From Trichosphaerium sp. ATCC 40318 (Eukaryota; Discosea; Flabellinia; Trichosidae): a stretch of DNA of 64,000 bases. The stretch is taken from contig JALMLS010000220.1 of NCBI GenBank assembly GCA_038496445.1, positions 1 through 64,000 of the forward strand, in the 5' to 3' direction. The translations under genes and the position numbers were made by a program. Shown piece by piece: positions 11,206-23,985 of the stretch. How positions within the stretch are numbered: position 1 is the first letter of the stretch; each line of letters begins with the position of its first letter. Below the pieces are notes generated by a model, which was given only the letters and a program-made list of their open reading frames with translations, did no database searches and was not told the DNA's origin.

Positions 11206-12130
11206 TTATTTAGTTTTTTGTTTTTTTGGCAAGGCGGTTAATTGATATGCTTCATCTGGCTCACTTGTAACTGAAACCTTACCCTTGTATTTTACAGAAT
11301 AATAGTTGTTACTTGATTCTTTATCTAAATATAAATTAGCCAACATATGTTCATAGTGCAAATAAGACGTACTACAAAAGACAAGAATACGAATTTTACT
11401 CGATTTATAATGTTGTCTTATCACTGGCACTAATTTTCTGTAAGGTCATCACATACTCTGTTTCCTCGTATAGAGTCATGTTAATGACTTTATCATTGTA
11501 AACTTTCTCTAGCCATTGAAGAACTTGGCTTGATGACGTCATCTTCACAACCTTGTTTTCTTATGTAAGCTTGATTTGCACACAGAAGATAACTGATGCT
11601 TACCTTTGTTCCCTTACTTTGTATCTAGCGTAAAGTCTCTATGCTTTTATCGGATGGTAAGGTATCATCAACCCAAATTAAAATTCTCTCTTTAACCTTA
11701 GTCTTAGAAGGAGCCGCGAATTAATCAACTTTTGTTTCAGTAAAATACACAAGAATCTATTTGCACGTGAGCGTTTGATGGTTTTTGGTAAAGTCACCAC
11801 CCTTTGATCTTTTAACAATAGCATAGTGTGAATCGTATCCAACCTATGTACGTTTATTACTAGCATGTAAAAAAAACGACCAAACAACCTTGCATCCTTT
11901 ATTTTGACTAGTCATATCAGTGGCTGGGTAAGGATCTCCCATCATTACCCACAATATAAGAGTACATTTCTCACGCGATGAATCGTCACAGAAATGTGCA
12001 CCTAGCCATGAGTTGTTAGATTAAATTGCAACAAGAATTCTTCTTACCATTCTCAGGATTCTGCGTTAAGCAGATACGCGTACAATATTCTCAGTACGTC
12101 ATTTTCTCTCTGTATCATCCTTATGGCTAT
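11206..12130 (-). pseudogene. Decayed gene: PARP-catalytic-like segment followed by a receiver-like (WVDD) domain
   Basis: Read on the minus strand, an exon ending NPENG splices (GTAAGAAG...GGCTAG) to GAHFCDDSSREKC, LILWVMMGDPYPATD, NKGCK and then, after a break, YDSHYAIVKRSKGGDF and ILVYFTE. That order fits the C-terminal part of an ADP-ribosyltransferase (PARP) fold. It runs into KERILIWVDDTLPSDKSIE, SSSQVLQWLEKV, IRILVFCSTSYLHYEHM and SVTSEPDEAYQLTAL, the pattern of a receiver/TIR-like domain that begins ILWVDD. In-frame stops interrupt it (GTT GAT TAA near 11,720, CGC TAG near 11,630, and one after SASDKTTL), and the parts lie in different frames. I infer a relic of a PARP-receiver fusion. 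Which domain names are exactly right needs a profile search. Confidence 0.45.
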
Positions 12131-12478
12131 TATTGCCACTTAACGCAAAAGTGTAAAAAACCCACAAGTTACATTTTGAGGAATACGTTACCGTTCTTAA
12201 TGCGTAAATGACGCGAAACCGGCGCTTTAGGCGTACAATTACACAATGTATGCACCATAACCGCATTTAACGAAGGCGTTACTAGTGTTTAACACACTTA
12301 TTGTCGCGTAATGACTCAGCAATCATTTGCCAAAAAAAAACTCCGCTCACTGCTTATTTTCGTAAATTCATGCATTCTCAATTGAAACCCATTGCTCCAG
12401 TCGGCACACGAAATGAGTTCACAAACGTACTATTGTGCAATGTGAAACTTTTTATTTGAGTTTTGCCAAGTTGCTGTT
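12131..12478. other. Spacer without a recognised gene
   Basis: About 350 bp upstream of the relic gene and downstream of the secreted 149-residue protein. Nothing specific was recognised. Confidence 0.4.
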
Positions 12479-12928
12479 CTAGTACACTCTACTGACCCAT
12501 TTGCAGTCGTTTACACGCGCAATACAGTCATTAGTATAGTCCCACCCAAATCGCTCCTGTTTGTAAGCTAGGCCATGCTCATTTGGTGGTTCGTGTCTGT
12601 TAAGCTGCAATTGGTAGGCAACTCGCTGCCCTTGGAACATCTCGCTTACTTCGTAATAGCAAGCAACGAGAACGTTTCCAGGTACGGACCCAGCACCTGG
12701 ATACCAGCGTGTGTGGTAGTTTTCGATCTCCATTTCTACTAGTCTGGTGTGTCGAGTGTTGAAACGAGCTTGAGCATCTTCCACGCTAACGTAACCGAAG
12801 CGGCTATCATAGATAAACCAACCTCGGGACCTTGCGGCTTTGGCTAGGTTATATTTTGGGCAGCTTTGTACGTGGCAATAAACTGCTACGAACAACGCAA
12901 AGAGTACAAGGATAGTTTTAGTAAGCAT
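12479..12928 (-). CDS. Secreted protein of unknown family, intronless
   Basis: A single uninterrupted frame of 149 codons. The first ~20 residues are a signal peptide (MLTKTILVLFALFVAVYCHV). The mature part has five cysteines (QSCPKYN, VACYYEV, NDCIARVNDCKW), is rich in Arg, Tyr and Trp, and ends SRVY. No membrane helix follows the signal, so secretion or delivery to an endomembrane compartment is likely. I do not recognise the family. Being intronless, it stands out against its intron-rich neighbours. Confidence 0.65.
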   Translation of the reverse strand: MLTKTILVLFALFVAVYCHVQSCPKYNLAKAARSRGWFIYDSRFGYVSVEDAQARFNTRHTRLVEMEIENYHTRWYPGAGSVPGNVLVACYYEVSEMFQGQRVAYQLQLNRHEPPNEHGLAYKQERFGWDYTNDCIARVNDCKWVSRVY

Positions 12929-13165
12929 TGTGCTTAAAAGGTAATCTCCTATTATGCTCGAAGTCAGTAAAAGTCGTATGGGTAGTTTTGCTTCATCAAC
13001 TCGAAATCTAGTTTTTTGTAAAGTTGGACAAGTCCATACGAGAGTTGCTGAAGGGTTTCACTGTTCACCGTTTCTTATGTTTTGTGTAGCGTACTAGACA
13101 ACGTAAACTTCATTTTGTACTTTTATTTGCTACACTAAAAACAGTGCTGGCACGTGACATCAAAT

Positions 13166-14174
13166 TTACATGTGTTTTTCCCATGGCTTTACACCATTAA
13201 GCAAACAACACAGAACAAGCTCATGGCCGAAAGGACGAGAGGTATCGTTGTAGCAATCATCTAAGGACTTCTTTTCACCAATATAATCATATCCATCATA
13301 TCCCTTAACAGACGTTAACTACAAAGAAAAGAAGTATTTTTTTGTTATAGTCGTACTACTATTTGTATATTGTATCCACTGTCTCTGAGTGCTACAAGCT
13401 TCTTCCAAGCTTCAGTTTTTACAACATACTCAGCATAAATAGGGCAATATATTCTACCACGTGCTACACCATACGTAAGTCGTGAACCTTGCCATAACGA
13501 AAAAAGAGGTTTATTCTTGTTCGGTCCTTTACTCTTTTTAACATGCCTTTTTGGAAAGAGTTAGCTTTGTCCTATTCCATAAAAATATAAGCCTTACCGA
13601 TGCGGCTTTGGGTCAGCGAAACCTTTCTTTCTCCTGTCAAAAAATAATGGTATTATGCCCCCATTTGAGTCAACTTCTCCTTCCCACACTTTACTAAATT
13701 GCCACAGGTTTTCTAACAATAGGAAAAAAGTTAACATATGCGAATGTTCTTTCCCGACAATGTACCTAGGTTCTACAGAAACAGTTACTCTACAATGCAA
13801 CATAAATCCTACGTACTGTAGCTATTGGTGCATCTTCTTTATGTTTTATTGGTCCTAGCTTCATTGGCGATAACTGCTTGAACACTCCAGGAGCACTTGA
13901 ACAACAATTGATATTCTAAAGAAAAAGTTGTTAAAAAAAAGCTAAAAAAGATAAAACTGGAGATTACCTTGTAGCCATCAACCTTTGGCCATGGTTTTGT
14001 TCTACGTATACAATGAGCACGCACTAATCCTTTTGTTTTATTAGCAACATTCTTTTCTTTAGCAGCCTCCACAGTAACAGCATGTGCGTCTCTTATAGCC
14101 TGGAGTTTTTTCTCATGAGTTGTTTTTTGCTTCTTTGTCGAACTTGATTTGCTCTTCTTAGCTTTTCGCTTCAT
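13166..14174 (-). CDS. Conserved protein of unknown function (SPMxLGP / RGRIYxPIYA / GYDG family)
   Basis: A Lys-rich N-terminus (MKRKAKKSKSSSTKKQK) leads into a domain with ordered motifs: GVFKQLSPMKLGPIKH, LLLENLWQFSKVWEGEVD, RRKKGFADPKPHR, WQGSRLTYGVARGRIYCPIY, TEAWKKLVALRDSG and finally VKGYDGYDYIGEKKSLDDCY, NDTSRPFGHELVLCCLL and PWEKHM. I recall the same motif series from uncharacterised proteins of phages, large viruses and protists. The C-terminal half looks like a small enzyme or nucleic-acid-processing domain, but no activity is known to me. Four or five introns; the junction near 13,750-13,815 is uncertain. Start 14174 precedes the basic tail and the stop is TAA 13168-13166. Confidence 0.6.
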
Positions 14175-14556
14175 TATCTTCTTTTATAACTGATGCGTTG
14201 ATATAGTTGTAAACGTATTATGTTGAAAATAACTGAAAAGAAAAGTTAACAACTTTGCAGTTCCAATGAAAAATTCACTGAACAAAACAAAACAACTGAT
14301 TTTTCACGTGAGAAACAAACCATGCAAGACCTATTCATTTAAAATATAGAGCCGGATCCTAAGTATAATATCAACCTTCAACCTATTGTTTAGGTACCCA
14401 TGAAACAAGCAATAGAAAGCTAAACCAGCTGATTCTGTTTTTATGTAACTTTTTTTTTTAATATTAACGTACAATACTCTTTACAAAGAAAAAAAAACCC
14501 CTATGTTCTTCTATCTAGAACTATTTCCAAACAACCATCCCCTTATTACTTTAAGC
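14175..14556. other. Spacer with poly-A/T tracts
   Basis: About 380 bp between the start of the GYDG-family gene and the stop of the CHD-FYR gene. It must hold the promoter of the former and the 3' end of the latter. One CACGTG lies near 14306. Confidence 0.45.
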
Positions 14557-17500
14557 CTAATGTGTATCATCACCACCTGTGTTCGGATGAAGACCACCAA
14601 TACCATCTCCAGGAGGATGATTTTGTAGATTAGGAGTTTGGTTTAAACCAGGTACATTTGTACCACCAAGAGTTGTCCCTCCGTTGCCTAGATGAGATAT
14701 AGGCTACACAAAGAAAGTAAGAAAAAGGAAAAAAACATATATAACATCTATAGCGACCTGTTTTCTGGAAGGCCAAAAGTTCAAACTCAAAAAAATGAAG
14801 AAAAAAGGCGTACTGAGGCTGAATGATGAACAGGTTGATACATCGATACATTATTACCAAATACCAAATTCGGACCACTTCCGGAGTACATCTGAGGTGC
14901 TTGTGGAGTATTATCTACAACACGAGGATCTGGTACAGCTAGAAGAAAAAAAACTGTCAAAAAAGCGAACAGCGATATAGAAAAAAATAAGAAAACGTAC
15001 AACTCATTCCAGGCATCGCAGAGTATCCACTGTGACCATACCCATGACCACCTTGTGGTCGATAACCATGTTGCATACCACCAGGAAGCTGTCCCATTTG
15101 TTGAGACGCAGGAGACATTTGATAATGAGAAGCCATTGACTCATAACCTTGAGGCTGAGTTGGCTTAGGCATCAAGTTACCTCCAAGAGAATTAACACTA
15201 CCAAGCTGAGCGCCTGTCATTTGCCCAAGGCCAGTAGGTGGCTGAACAAAAGATGTAGGCGGTTGCATTTGACTGAATGTCGTTGACGGTTGGACAGGCA
15301 TCGTAGGTTGTTGTTGTGGAGGTAAAGTCGAAACGCTTGAAGGAACTTGTTGCAATCCAAAGGATTGCGAAGGTGCCGGCATATTCATTGGTCTAAAGTT
15401 CCATTCAGGTGTTTGTCCAATACCTGTACTAGTAGGCGGTTGTGTAGCGCTTAGTCCATGATGTTGTGGATTCTGCATCTGTTGTTGTACAATACGTTGA
15501 GGTGTTTGATTAGAAACAACAAGACGCTGTGGAGGCATCTGTTGTTGTTGAGCATGACCAACAGTACTGCCAATAGTTTGTTCAGTAGTAAGTTGTGATT
15601 GTACAGCAGATGGTGTTGAAGAAGGAGCAGAAGGTTGTTGCTTCTTAGCATCAGCAGCAGGATTAGATGTGAAAAACTTTATCTGGAACTGTTGCTGTCC
15701 TGGTGCAGATGTCACAGGTGAAGATTTAGCTGCTAATGAAGCTGCGGCTGCAGCTGCAGCCTGTTCGTTGTTGTTTACAAACTTTAGAGGTTCCTTCTTT
15801 GTCTTCTTAACATTGAACTTTATCTTTGTCTGTTGTTTGCTTTGGTGATACTTTGTGCAACGATCAGCATGAGGTAGGCTCGCAATAAGTTCAGCAATAA
15901 CAGGATTGCCATAACCAAAATACTCTGGACCAGAAACTGAAGATCTCTTAGCACTATCTTGCTTTGCAGCTGAAACACGCTTCAGAATTATTCCCCAAGC
16001 TTTACTGGCAGAGTCTGCAATGGCAGGATGTTCAGTATCATCAGAAGGAATCACCTAATAATCACGTGTTAGCCAAAAAAAAAAGAAGAATCTAAAATTG
16101 TGACTTGATCGTTTTTTGAAGTTTCAACGTTATAAAGCCACGTGATAATTCATGAACGTGTAATGAACATATTAGCCTATATGACTTGTTTACGTACACG
16201 AAATTGTGGCTTATCACCACCATCGATAATCTCACACTCATATTTACATTTCTTGCTTGGATTTACCGTACTCGTGTACTCTCTAATACTCTTGAATCCC
16301 AAAGGCCAAATATACTTTTCAGAATGAAACGTAGGTCTATCTGTAACAATAGCACCCAAGCATTCAATAGTAAGCACACCCATCTTTACAGGAAATATAA
16401 CAGAACCATCAGGGTTACGCTTTATGCTGTTCTCAAACTGGAAGAAGAAAAAAGTAAGAAAAAAAGAACAACCAAAAAAAAAAGCAAACAATACGTACCT
16501 TTCGTTTCTTTTTACCGTCGCCAGTTTTTGTAGCACGTTTTCGTTTTTTACCTGCTGTCTTCGTCTTATCTGTACTTGATGATTGACTTGATTTAGGCTT
16601 TACTTGACCAAACTCTATTATGGTCTTTATACAATAGTTTGCCCGTTTCCAAAGCACGTGATCCTTTGGAAAGTCCATAACAGCAGCAAACTTTCCACGC
16701 TTCTGATTAGCAGCTAAAGTAGCTTTACTCTTCTTGTCAGAAGAGGCTTCACCATTAGCACCTTCAGAGGGTTTATCAATATCCATCCCATCAGCCTTAA
16801 AAACACTTCCGTCAAACAAACAAAATCATAAAGCTAAAAAAACTGATGCGTTACCTCATCAGATTCATCCCATTTTCCTTGAGCCTTTAGACGTTCTTCT
16901 GCAACTGATCTGAACGGTAAGTCTTTATCTTCACACATTTCCTCAAGTTTCCCATAACCGTGTTTATCCAAACTATACAACAAACCTATAAAGAGTAAGA
17001 CTCACAAAAAATAAAAGAAAAAAAAAAAGAAAATAAAGAAAATCTATTTGCGCAGAATGTGGGTTACCTTCATCATGAACACGAGGTTTCCACCAATCAG
17101 GAAGTCCAGCAGTCTTATTGATACCAGTCAAACGTTTTGTAATATCTTCCTTAGAGAACAAGAAGACTTTCAATCGGAGATTACTAAACAAAGAGATACG
17201 ATCCAATGCACGCTTTGCTTGAGTAACAGATAATCCAATATCAATCCTCTCAGCAGCATTAGCATCCTTACGATCACTATCAACCTTATCAAACTTTATC
17301 TCCCGACACTGAATGATAAACTCACGGTAATACCGTAAAATCTGTTCAAGATTTTTGTTACCAAGTTTTGCCTCTTTCTTGACAAACTCAAAGTCATAGT
17401 CTGGTTTATCATCAACACCACGTTTACAAGGAACACCATGAGTAATAATAACCTTATAAAAGTCAGACTTTTCTCTCTTTGACCAATTTCTTTTCAGAGC

Positions 17501-20500
17501 AGCATTTCTCTCTTCTTTCTTTTTGTTCTTCATTTCCTTTATAGCAAGACGCTCAACTTTCTTCTTCTCATTAGCTTGATGTCTAAGCAACTTATCAAAC
17601 ACCTTAAGTAAATGTTTAAGCCTATGTGTTAAGTTCTTCGCTGTAGGCCAAACAGGTAAGTTATCAACGTTCTTATCTTCTTCTTTTTCTTCTTCTTTGA
17701 CAACTTCCTTTGGTGGCTCTTCTTCTAAATCACTATCTGTCATTTCAGCTTCTTCTTCCTCTTCACCATCTTCAGGATTTAGAATAGCAGGTTTAGGCTT
17801 TGTTTTCTTCTTAGGTCGCTTTGGTTTCGTATAAAAAACTCGCCCTTTAAACCAAAATTCAGGGTCTTCTCGAACAAGCTCATATCGTCCAAATCCATGC
17901 TTGTTAGTACCACGCAAAAGTTCGATGTCATGAAACTGTGTCCACCTACAGTTTAATAAGTATATAGGATATTCAAAAAGCGAATAAAAAGAACTCAATG
18001 AGAAAGTTACAAAACAAGGTAATTGCTCTTAGTTTTCTTATTTTTTTCTTTTGTTATTGCTCCTGGTACTGAGGCTGGTTGATAGGAGTTAACGTTTTCG
18101 TGCCGTACCATTTGTGTTCACCAAAATCTCCTGCTTTAGGGAATGAATCAAAAGCACCAAATTCTGTGCGAACAAGTCGTCCAATCTTGCTCATGTTTTC
18201 TAAGCGTTTTATGAAAGGCTTCGCTTCCGATTTTAGTTGCTTCAAAAACTTTTCCGAAACCAGAGTTTTGTGCTCGTAGAATTTAGTCTCTAATAGTAAA
18301 CAGTAAGATAAACACCTATAAATACTAGTTCGAACAGAAAGTGATAAACTTGAAACGCAATAATTTGGTGTGTTGTACTTACCGTCCTCTTCTGGTTCTT
18401 CGGTCTTTGAAGTGACATTCAACTTGACTACAAGCTTGGGTAGCCTTGTTGGTGTTGTAGGGGCACCAGCATTGTCTGAAGACCCTTCTGCATTATCACC
18501 AGAGGAAGAAGCTCCTTCAGAAGCAGGTGCTACTTGAGGAGTAGCAATAGAAGGTTGCTCTGGTTTTGGTTGTGTTGGATCAATTTTCGTTTTATCATCT
18601 TCTACCGGCGCTTCTGTACTTGTTAAGCCAGCGTTAGCATCACCCGACTTTGGTACATCAATGTCCATAGGATCTGGTTTGACTTCAGAAGTTTGATCAA
18701 CAGTCGCTTCAGTCTTTACTTCAGTTGCTTGGCCAGCGGGCGCTTGAGGAGCATCCTGCTTAGTTGCATCTGGAGCAACTGCACCAACACTTGGTTCTTC
18801 CTTCACAGCGACATCAGGTTTTACCTCAGGGACAGAAGGAGTTTCACTCTTTACTGCAGTTGTATTTTCAGTGCTAGGTTCAGTCTTCACTTCGCCTTTC
18901 TCTTCACCCTTATCCGCACTTTTGGCACCTTCCTCAGTTTTGACTTCAGGTTCGCCAGCACGTTTTGTTTCAGGTGGAGGTTGCACAAAAGGTCCAAGCT
19001 TCTTACGACGTGCTAAGAGTTTCTTATCATCCTCTGTTTCAAGGTTTGTAATCTTTGGAAGACACTCATTATCATCCCTGCAAATAAAGAAATTAGAATA
19101 ACATACAAAACAATATACTTTAAATCAAAGAAACGATCAGATTATTTTTCCTCACTGCACGTGAGCACAAAAACCAAAAAAAAAAGAGATACGTATTATC
19201 ACTTACACTTCCAGTATTTTAAAGCATTTATGAACCATAGCCCTAGCATATAGCTCAATATCTTTTTTAGATTTAATCGTTAGTTTAGACATCTTTTGTA
19301 TGTCATCCCAACGACCATAACCATAAGTAGCCATTGCTCTCTTAAACCGACTTCGATCAGCAGAAATCCACTCTGAAGCTCCAGTAACACGAGCCTTTGA
19401 TGCACCAGGTGCAGCACCGCGAATTTCGTCGTCATCAGAGAAAGCATCATCTTGGTGTTCATAATCAGAAGCACCTAGATGAAAAGAAAACGTTAACACA
19501 AGGGTAATTGATATTGCATTTTTTTTGCTTACCGGCAGAATCAGACGACATTGCATCGTAATCAACCTCAAATAGCTGCTTTCTTGTACGTGGTTCTATC
19601 ATAGATCCCATAAGCGGTTTATTAGCTTGTTCAGGCATAATCTTCTTCCAGAAATCAGGATCATCTACATCAATGCCAGGAGCTACAAAAAAATGTCAAA
19701 AACACTAATTAACCATAAAGTAATCATAACGTACCTGATTTATCAGCAGAGAACGAGGCAGTAGAAAAGGTACCACCACCACCAGTCTGCTTATGAACAA
19801 TATTAAGAGTCCTGCGAGACAATATAGAGTCAATATCCTCTTCACAGAACTGCTCAGACTCTTTATCTCCTTCCCTGAAGATATCATATGCACCATACTT
19901 CAGCAACGAATCAACTTGCTTAGTGCTTAGCGCAGCTTTACCAGACTTTCCAAACTCCAGTCCGCCACCAGTTTTAGAAGCATTGTTAAGCTTAGACAGG
20001 ACAGCATGATCCAAACCAAGCTTTTTTGAAGCTTGTTCAAACATGATCCTTTCGTATGTTTTTCGAGTTATAAGCCTGTAAACCTTAACCTTCTTTGTCT
20101 GTCCAATACGATGACATCTGGCCTGAGCTTGTAAATCATTTTGTGGATTCCAATCACTATCAAATATGATAACAGTATCAGCAGCAGTTAGGTTAATACC
20201 AACACCACCAGCTCTTGTACACAAAAGGAATACAAATCGGTCAGAATCTTTTTTGCAAAATCTATCAATTGACGCTTGGCGATCATTTCCTCTTACTGAT
20301 CCATCAATACGTTCAAACTTCCATCGTCTGTAATTAAGATAATCTTCAAGAATATCCAGAACACGAACCTAAGCAGACACATGTGAATAAACGCGACATA
20401 CAGTCTTTAGGTTGAAGCCACGTACCATTTGAGAAAAAATTAAGATTTTGTGACCTTCTTTGTGCAGTTTTGGAAGCAACTTATCAATAAGTACGAGCTT

Positions 20501-23500
20501 TCCACTAGCTTGAATAACAGCGCTATTAAGTTAATTAAAGTTAGACATAGGGTGTAGAAAGAAATAAGTACAACGTACTGAAAAATATCGTCAACAGAAG
20601 TTTTGCCTTCAAGCTCACGATCTTCAACACCTCTGATAAGGAAAGGATGATTACAGCATTTACGAAGCTCCATCATAATATTCAATAACGAAGGTAAGTT
20701 CTTGGCTAATCAAGAAAGTCAGTAAAGCAATAGCTCTTACAAAAAAAATTGAACAAGAAACTACTATGCAAGTGTTTGTTAACGTACATTTTGCTCCGCC
20801 ATCCAAGTGCTCAAAGTTTCTCTCATGAATTGCACGATAATATTTTTTCTGAACTGTGGTCAGTTCTACTTCAATAATAGTCTCTTCTTTCGGTGGCACT
20901 GATTTCTCAACGTCCTACAACAAATTAAAAAAAAAAACAAACCAAAACAACACAAACGCTTACTTCTTTCATTCTACGGAGTAAATAAGGCTTCAATACT
21001 TTATGCAACTCCTCAACTTGAGCATGATCCTTAAGTTCACCAAACTTCTCCATGAAATCATCAAGCTCTCTACAAACGAAACCTGTCAGCAACAACACCT
21101 CTTTGTCTCAGAAATCTTTCAAAAAACATACGGGAATGAAGCAGCATCAAGAATATTCAACAAACTCCATAACTCAGCTGTATTATTTTGTAGAGGTGTA
21201 CCTAAAATAAAATATAAGAATCAAGAGAGGTGATTTTGTACAAAGAAAAAGGTTTGTTCGAAAACAGAACACTTGTACTGTACCTGTTAACAGCGTTATG
21301 TGATCATATTCTAGAGTCTTTAACGCAGTAAACAGACGACATTCCCTGTTTTTAAGCCTATGAGCCTCGTCTACAATGACATACTTCCAACGAATTTTAT
21401 CAAAGGTAGTACGAGCATTTAAAACCATCTCGTATGTAGTAACAACTACTTCGAACTTGTACACATCATCCTTTATTTTCTTGCCCTTTAAAAAACAACA
21501 ATCAATACGCAATAAATACAACAGACGAGAATGCACACTAGAGATAACATACCTGCTTATCACGAAAGAAGAATTCATAAAATTCAATAAACTTTCTCGA
21601 TTCTAAGTTACCGTGGAAAACAAATGTATTAAGATCAGTCCATTCCTTAAACTCTCTCTCCCAATTACGGACAGCTAAAAAGAAAATCAACTTCCCTTTC
21701 TACCCGCAGCAGCAGCATAAAAAGAAACAAAAAACGCACTTGACAAAGGAACAATAACAAGGAAAGGTCCACGCATTTGATGGAACGTCTTCAGGTATTG
21801 AAAAATACTAATACTTTGAATGGTCTTACCAAGTCCCATCTCATCTGAAAGAAGCATTAATTGTTTAACCAATCACCTTAGTAGGTACCTGCAAGAATAC
21901 TATTAATACCATGATACCAGCAATAAACAAGCCAGTTCAAACCAGTATGCTGATAAGAACGTAATGTATTATCGTTATTGAATCTAAAAAAAAAAGAAAA
22001 CTCATTAGCATGATAACCTTTACTCAAGATAACGCACTTAACAGCGCCTTCTGGAACATCATCAAACTCGTCTTCATCTGGTTGAGGTTTATCTTCCATA
22101 TATTCTTCAGGAGGTAATCTATTACGGTGTGCAAACTGAGCTATAGCCATATCATCCTAAAACAAAGTGAGTAAATAACAATTCAAAAAAAAATTAAACG
22201 TGAAGATCTTGTCCGACAATATCGAACAGATTGAGTTACCTTAATATCGGATTCATTCTCCCAAGTACTATCCTTGTACGGTAAAGAGTTCCACTTAACC
22301 AGATAGTATAATCCATTTGGTGTTTCTCTAGAGTCCAGAACTCTATCAACCTCGCTGTAGTATGGATTAAAAGGCTCTTCTGGATCCAAAAGAGGCCACT
22401 TTTTCAAAAAGCGAATAAGCCTTGAACGTCCAAATTTCTGACTTTCAATCCGTTGAGCTGATACCCACTTACAATGAATATAAGATTTACCCTGTATCAA
22501 CGTCAGATAAAAGAACAGTGTCGACGAAATAATAAATTTTTTTGGATTTTCAGAAACTTCACTTGCCTTCCATTTTACATAGTATTGATATTCTGATACT
22601 TTCTCCTCAACACCATATTCTTCTGCTCCACGTCTACGTAGAATAGAAGAATTTGCAAGCTCTTTGATAGGTGAATCAGCACTTATTTGTTTAGGTGGAT
22701 ACCGACAGGCAATAATCTTTTCAATACGCTAAACAACAATTAATTAGCAAACAAAAAAAAAGCCAATTAAAAAAACGTGATCGTACGTCTTCGATTGTTA
22801 CTATTTGAGGTACAAACTTTGGTACACCATCTAAAGCAGCTTCAATATCATCTTCAATGTTGTAACCCATTTTTTTAGCTTGTTTCACCTCCTCCTCATC
22901 GTCATCACCAAACTTGCGCAACGAGTTAAAATTCACAAAAAAAATAGAATGCAAAAGATTACCTCAGCGTAGTTGACCTTATTACGCGAACTACGTTTTG
23001 CTCGCCCATAGTTATCAAAGTTTACTTCTTCAGGAGTTAATTTACGTTTCTGTCCAACGTGCATCTCCATAGTCTTCACTTTTCGACGCTTTGGTTCCGG
23101 CCTGCAAAAAAATAAAAAAAAACAAACAAAAAAAAAACATCTATACAAACGGTTGACTGCTAAAAACTATGCCCACGTACGCATAACCATAATCTACACC
23201 ATCTGAATCTTCTTCTACGAAACTATCTGAATCAGACTGAACAATAGGCGCCCTTTAATAGAACGTTAATGGCATTGGTTCTGAGAAAAAAAAAAGTTTT
23301 GGTTGAAGTCTCTTTTTCGCAGTATTTCTTTGCGTTAAACCTGTATACTTACCTCTTTTTCGGTTTCGCCTGTGTCTTGGCTCTCTTTTTAGGTGGTTTC
23401 TTAATCGTTACCTTTGGACGACCTCGTGAAGCCTTCACTTTTAATTTTATTGGTGCTCTTGGCTGAGGAGCAGGTACATGCTCATCTTCATCGTCATAGT

Positions 23501-23985
23501 CACCGAAGTTGTCGTAGAAGTTATCGACTTGCATGTGATCGTCTTCATTATCTATGAAATCATCCTCATCAGACGCGCTGTTCCTGAGAGGATCGTAGTC
23601 GTCATCCTACAGCGGGATTTGTGAGATTTAAAGAAAAAAAATAAAACATTCTGCAACTTGGTGAGATTTTTGTTATGAGTTTTTCAAAAATACAAAGAAG
23701 CGCGGGTAATAGCATTTATTTGCATGCTGAGTGGTTCTGTTGCATAAAACTAAACGAAAAAGTGGTAATTAACTTGCTACAAAGCTTAAATGTGAAGCAA
23801 ACAAAAGATCTGGTCTGATTACGAGCAGATGTGAGTATTAGTTCCAAAAGGCGTTGTACCTCTTCGATATTGTCTCTGTTAATGTAATTGGACGAGCGCT
23901 GCTTGTTTGAACGCGCTGGTCGCGGTGGGGGCGGGTTGTACAAGTCTTCGTTATAATCTTCGTCGTAGGTGTAGCCGTAGTCCAT
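14557..23985 (-). CDS. CHD-family (CHD6-9/Kismet-like) chromatin remodelling ATPase with C-terminal FYRN-FYRC domains
   Basis: The largest gene here, with more than 20 exons. In order: an acidic N-terminus ([21 protein letters not shown]), an AT-hook (SRGRPK) and two chromodomains (EYQYYVKWK...[27 protein letters not shown]). The SNF2 ATPase has [57 protein letters not shown] and [17 protein letters not shown]6-9-like SANT/SLIDE region follows ([70 protein letters not shown]). It ends with FYRN ([20 protein letters not shown]...[10 protein letters not shown]), FYRC ([14 protein letters not shown]...[10 protein letters not shown]...[10 protein letters not shown]) and a Q/P-rich tail. Splice phases are continuous across the CHD-FYR join (GAG|GTAACG...AAG|GCT near 16,800-16,855), so I read one protein. 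CHD remodellers slide nucleosomes; FYR domains normally sit in MLL-type and TBRG1-type proteins. Confidence 0.85.

Noticed and set aside
15451-15651. Leu/Asn-rich frame suggesting a transposon or a simple-repeat gene
   Set aside because: Out-of-frame reading of the Gln-rich tail of the CHD-FYR gene.
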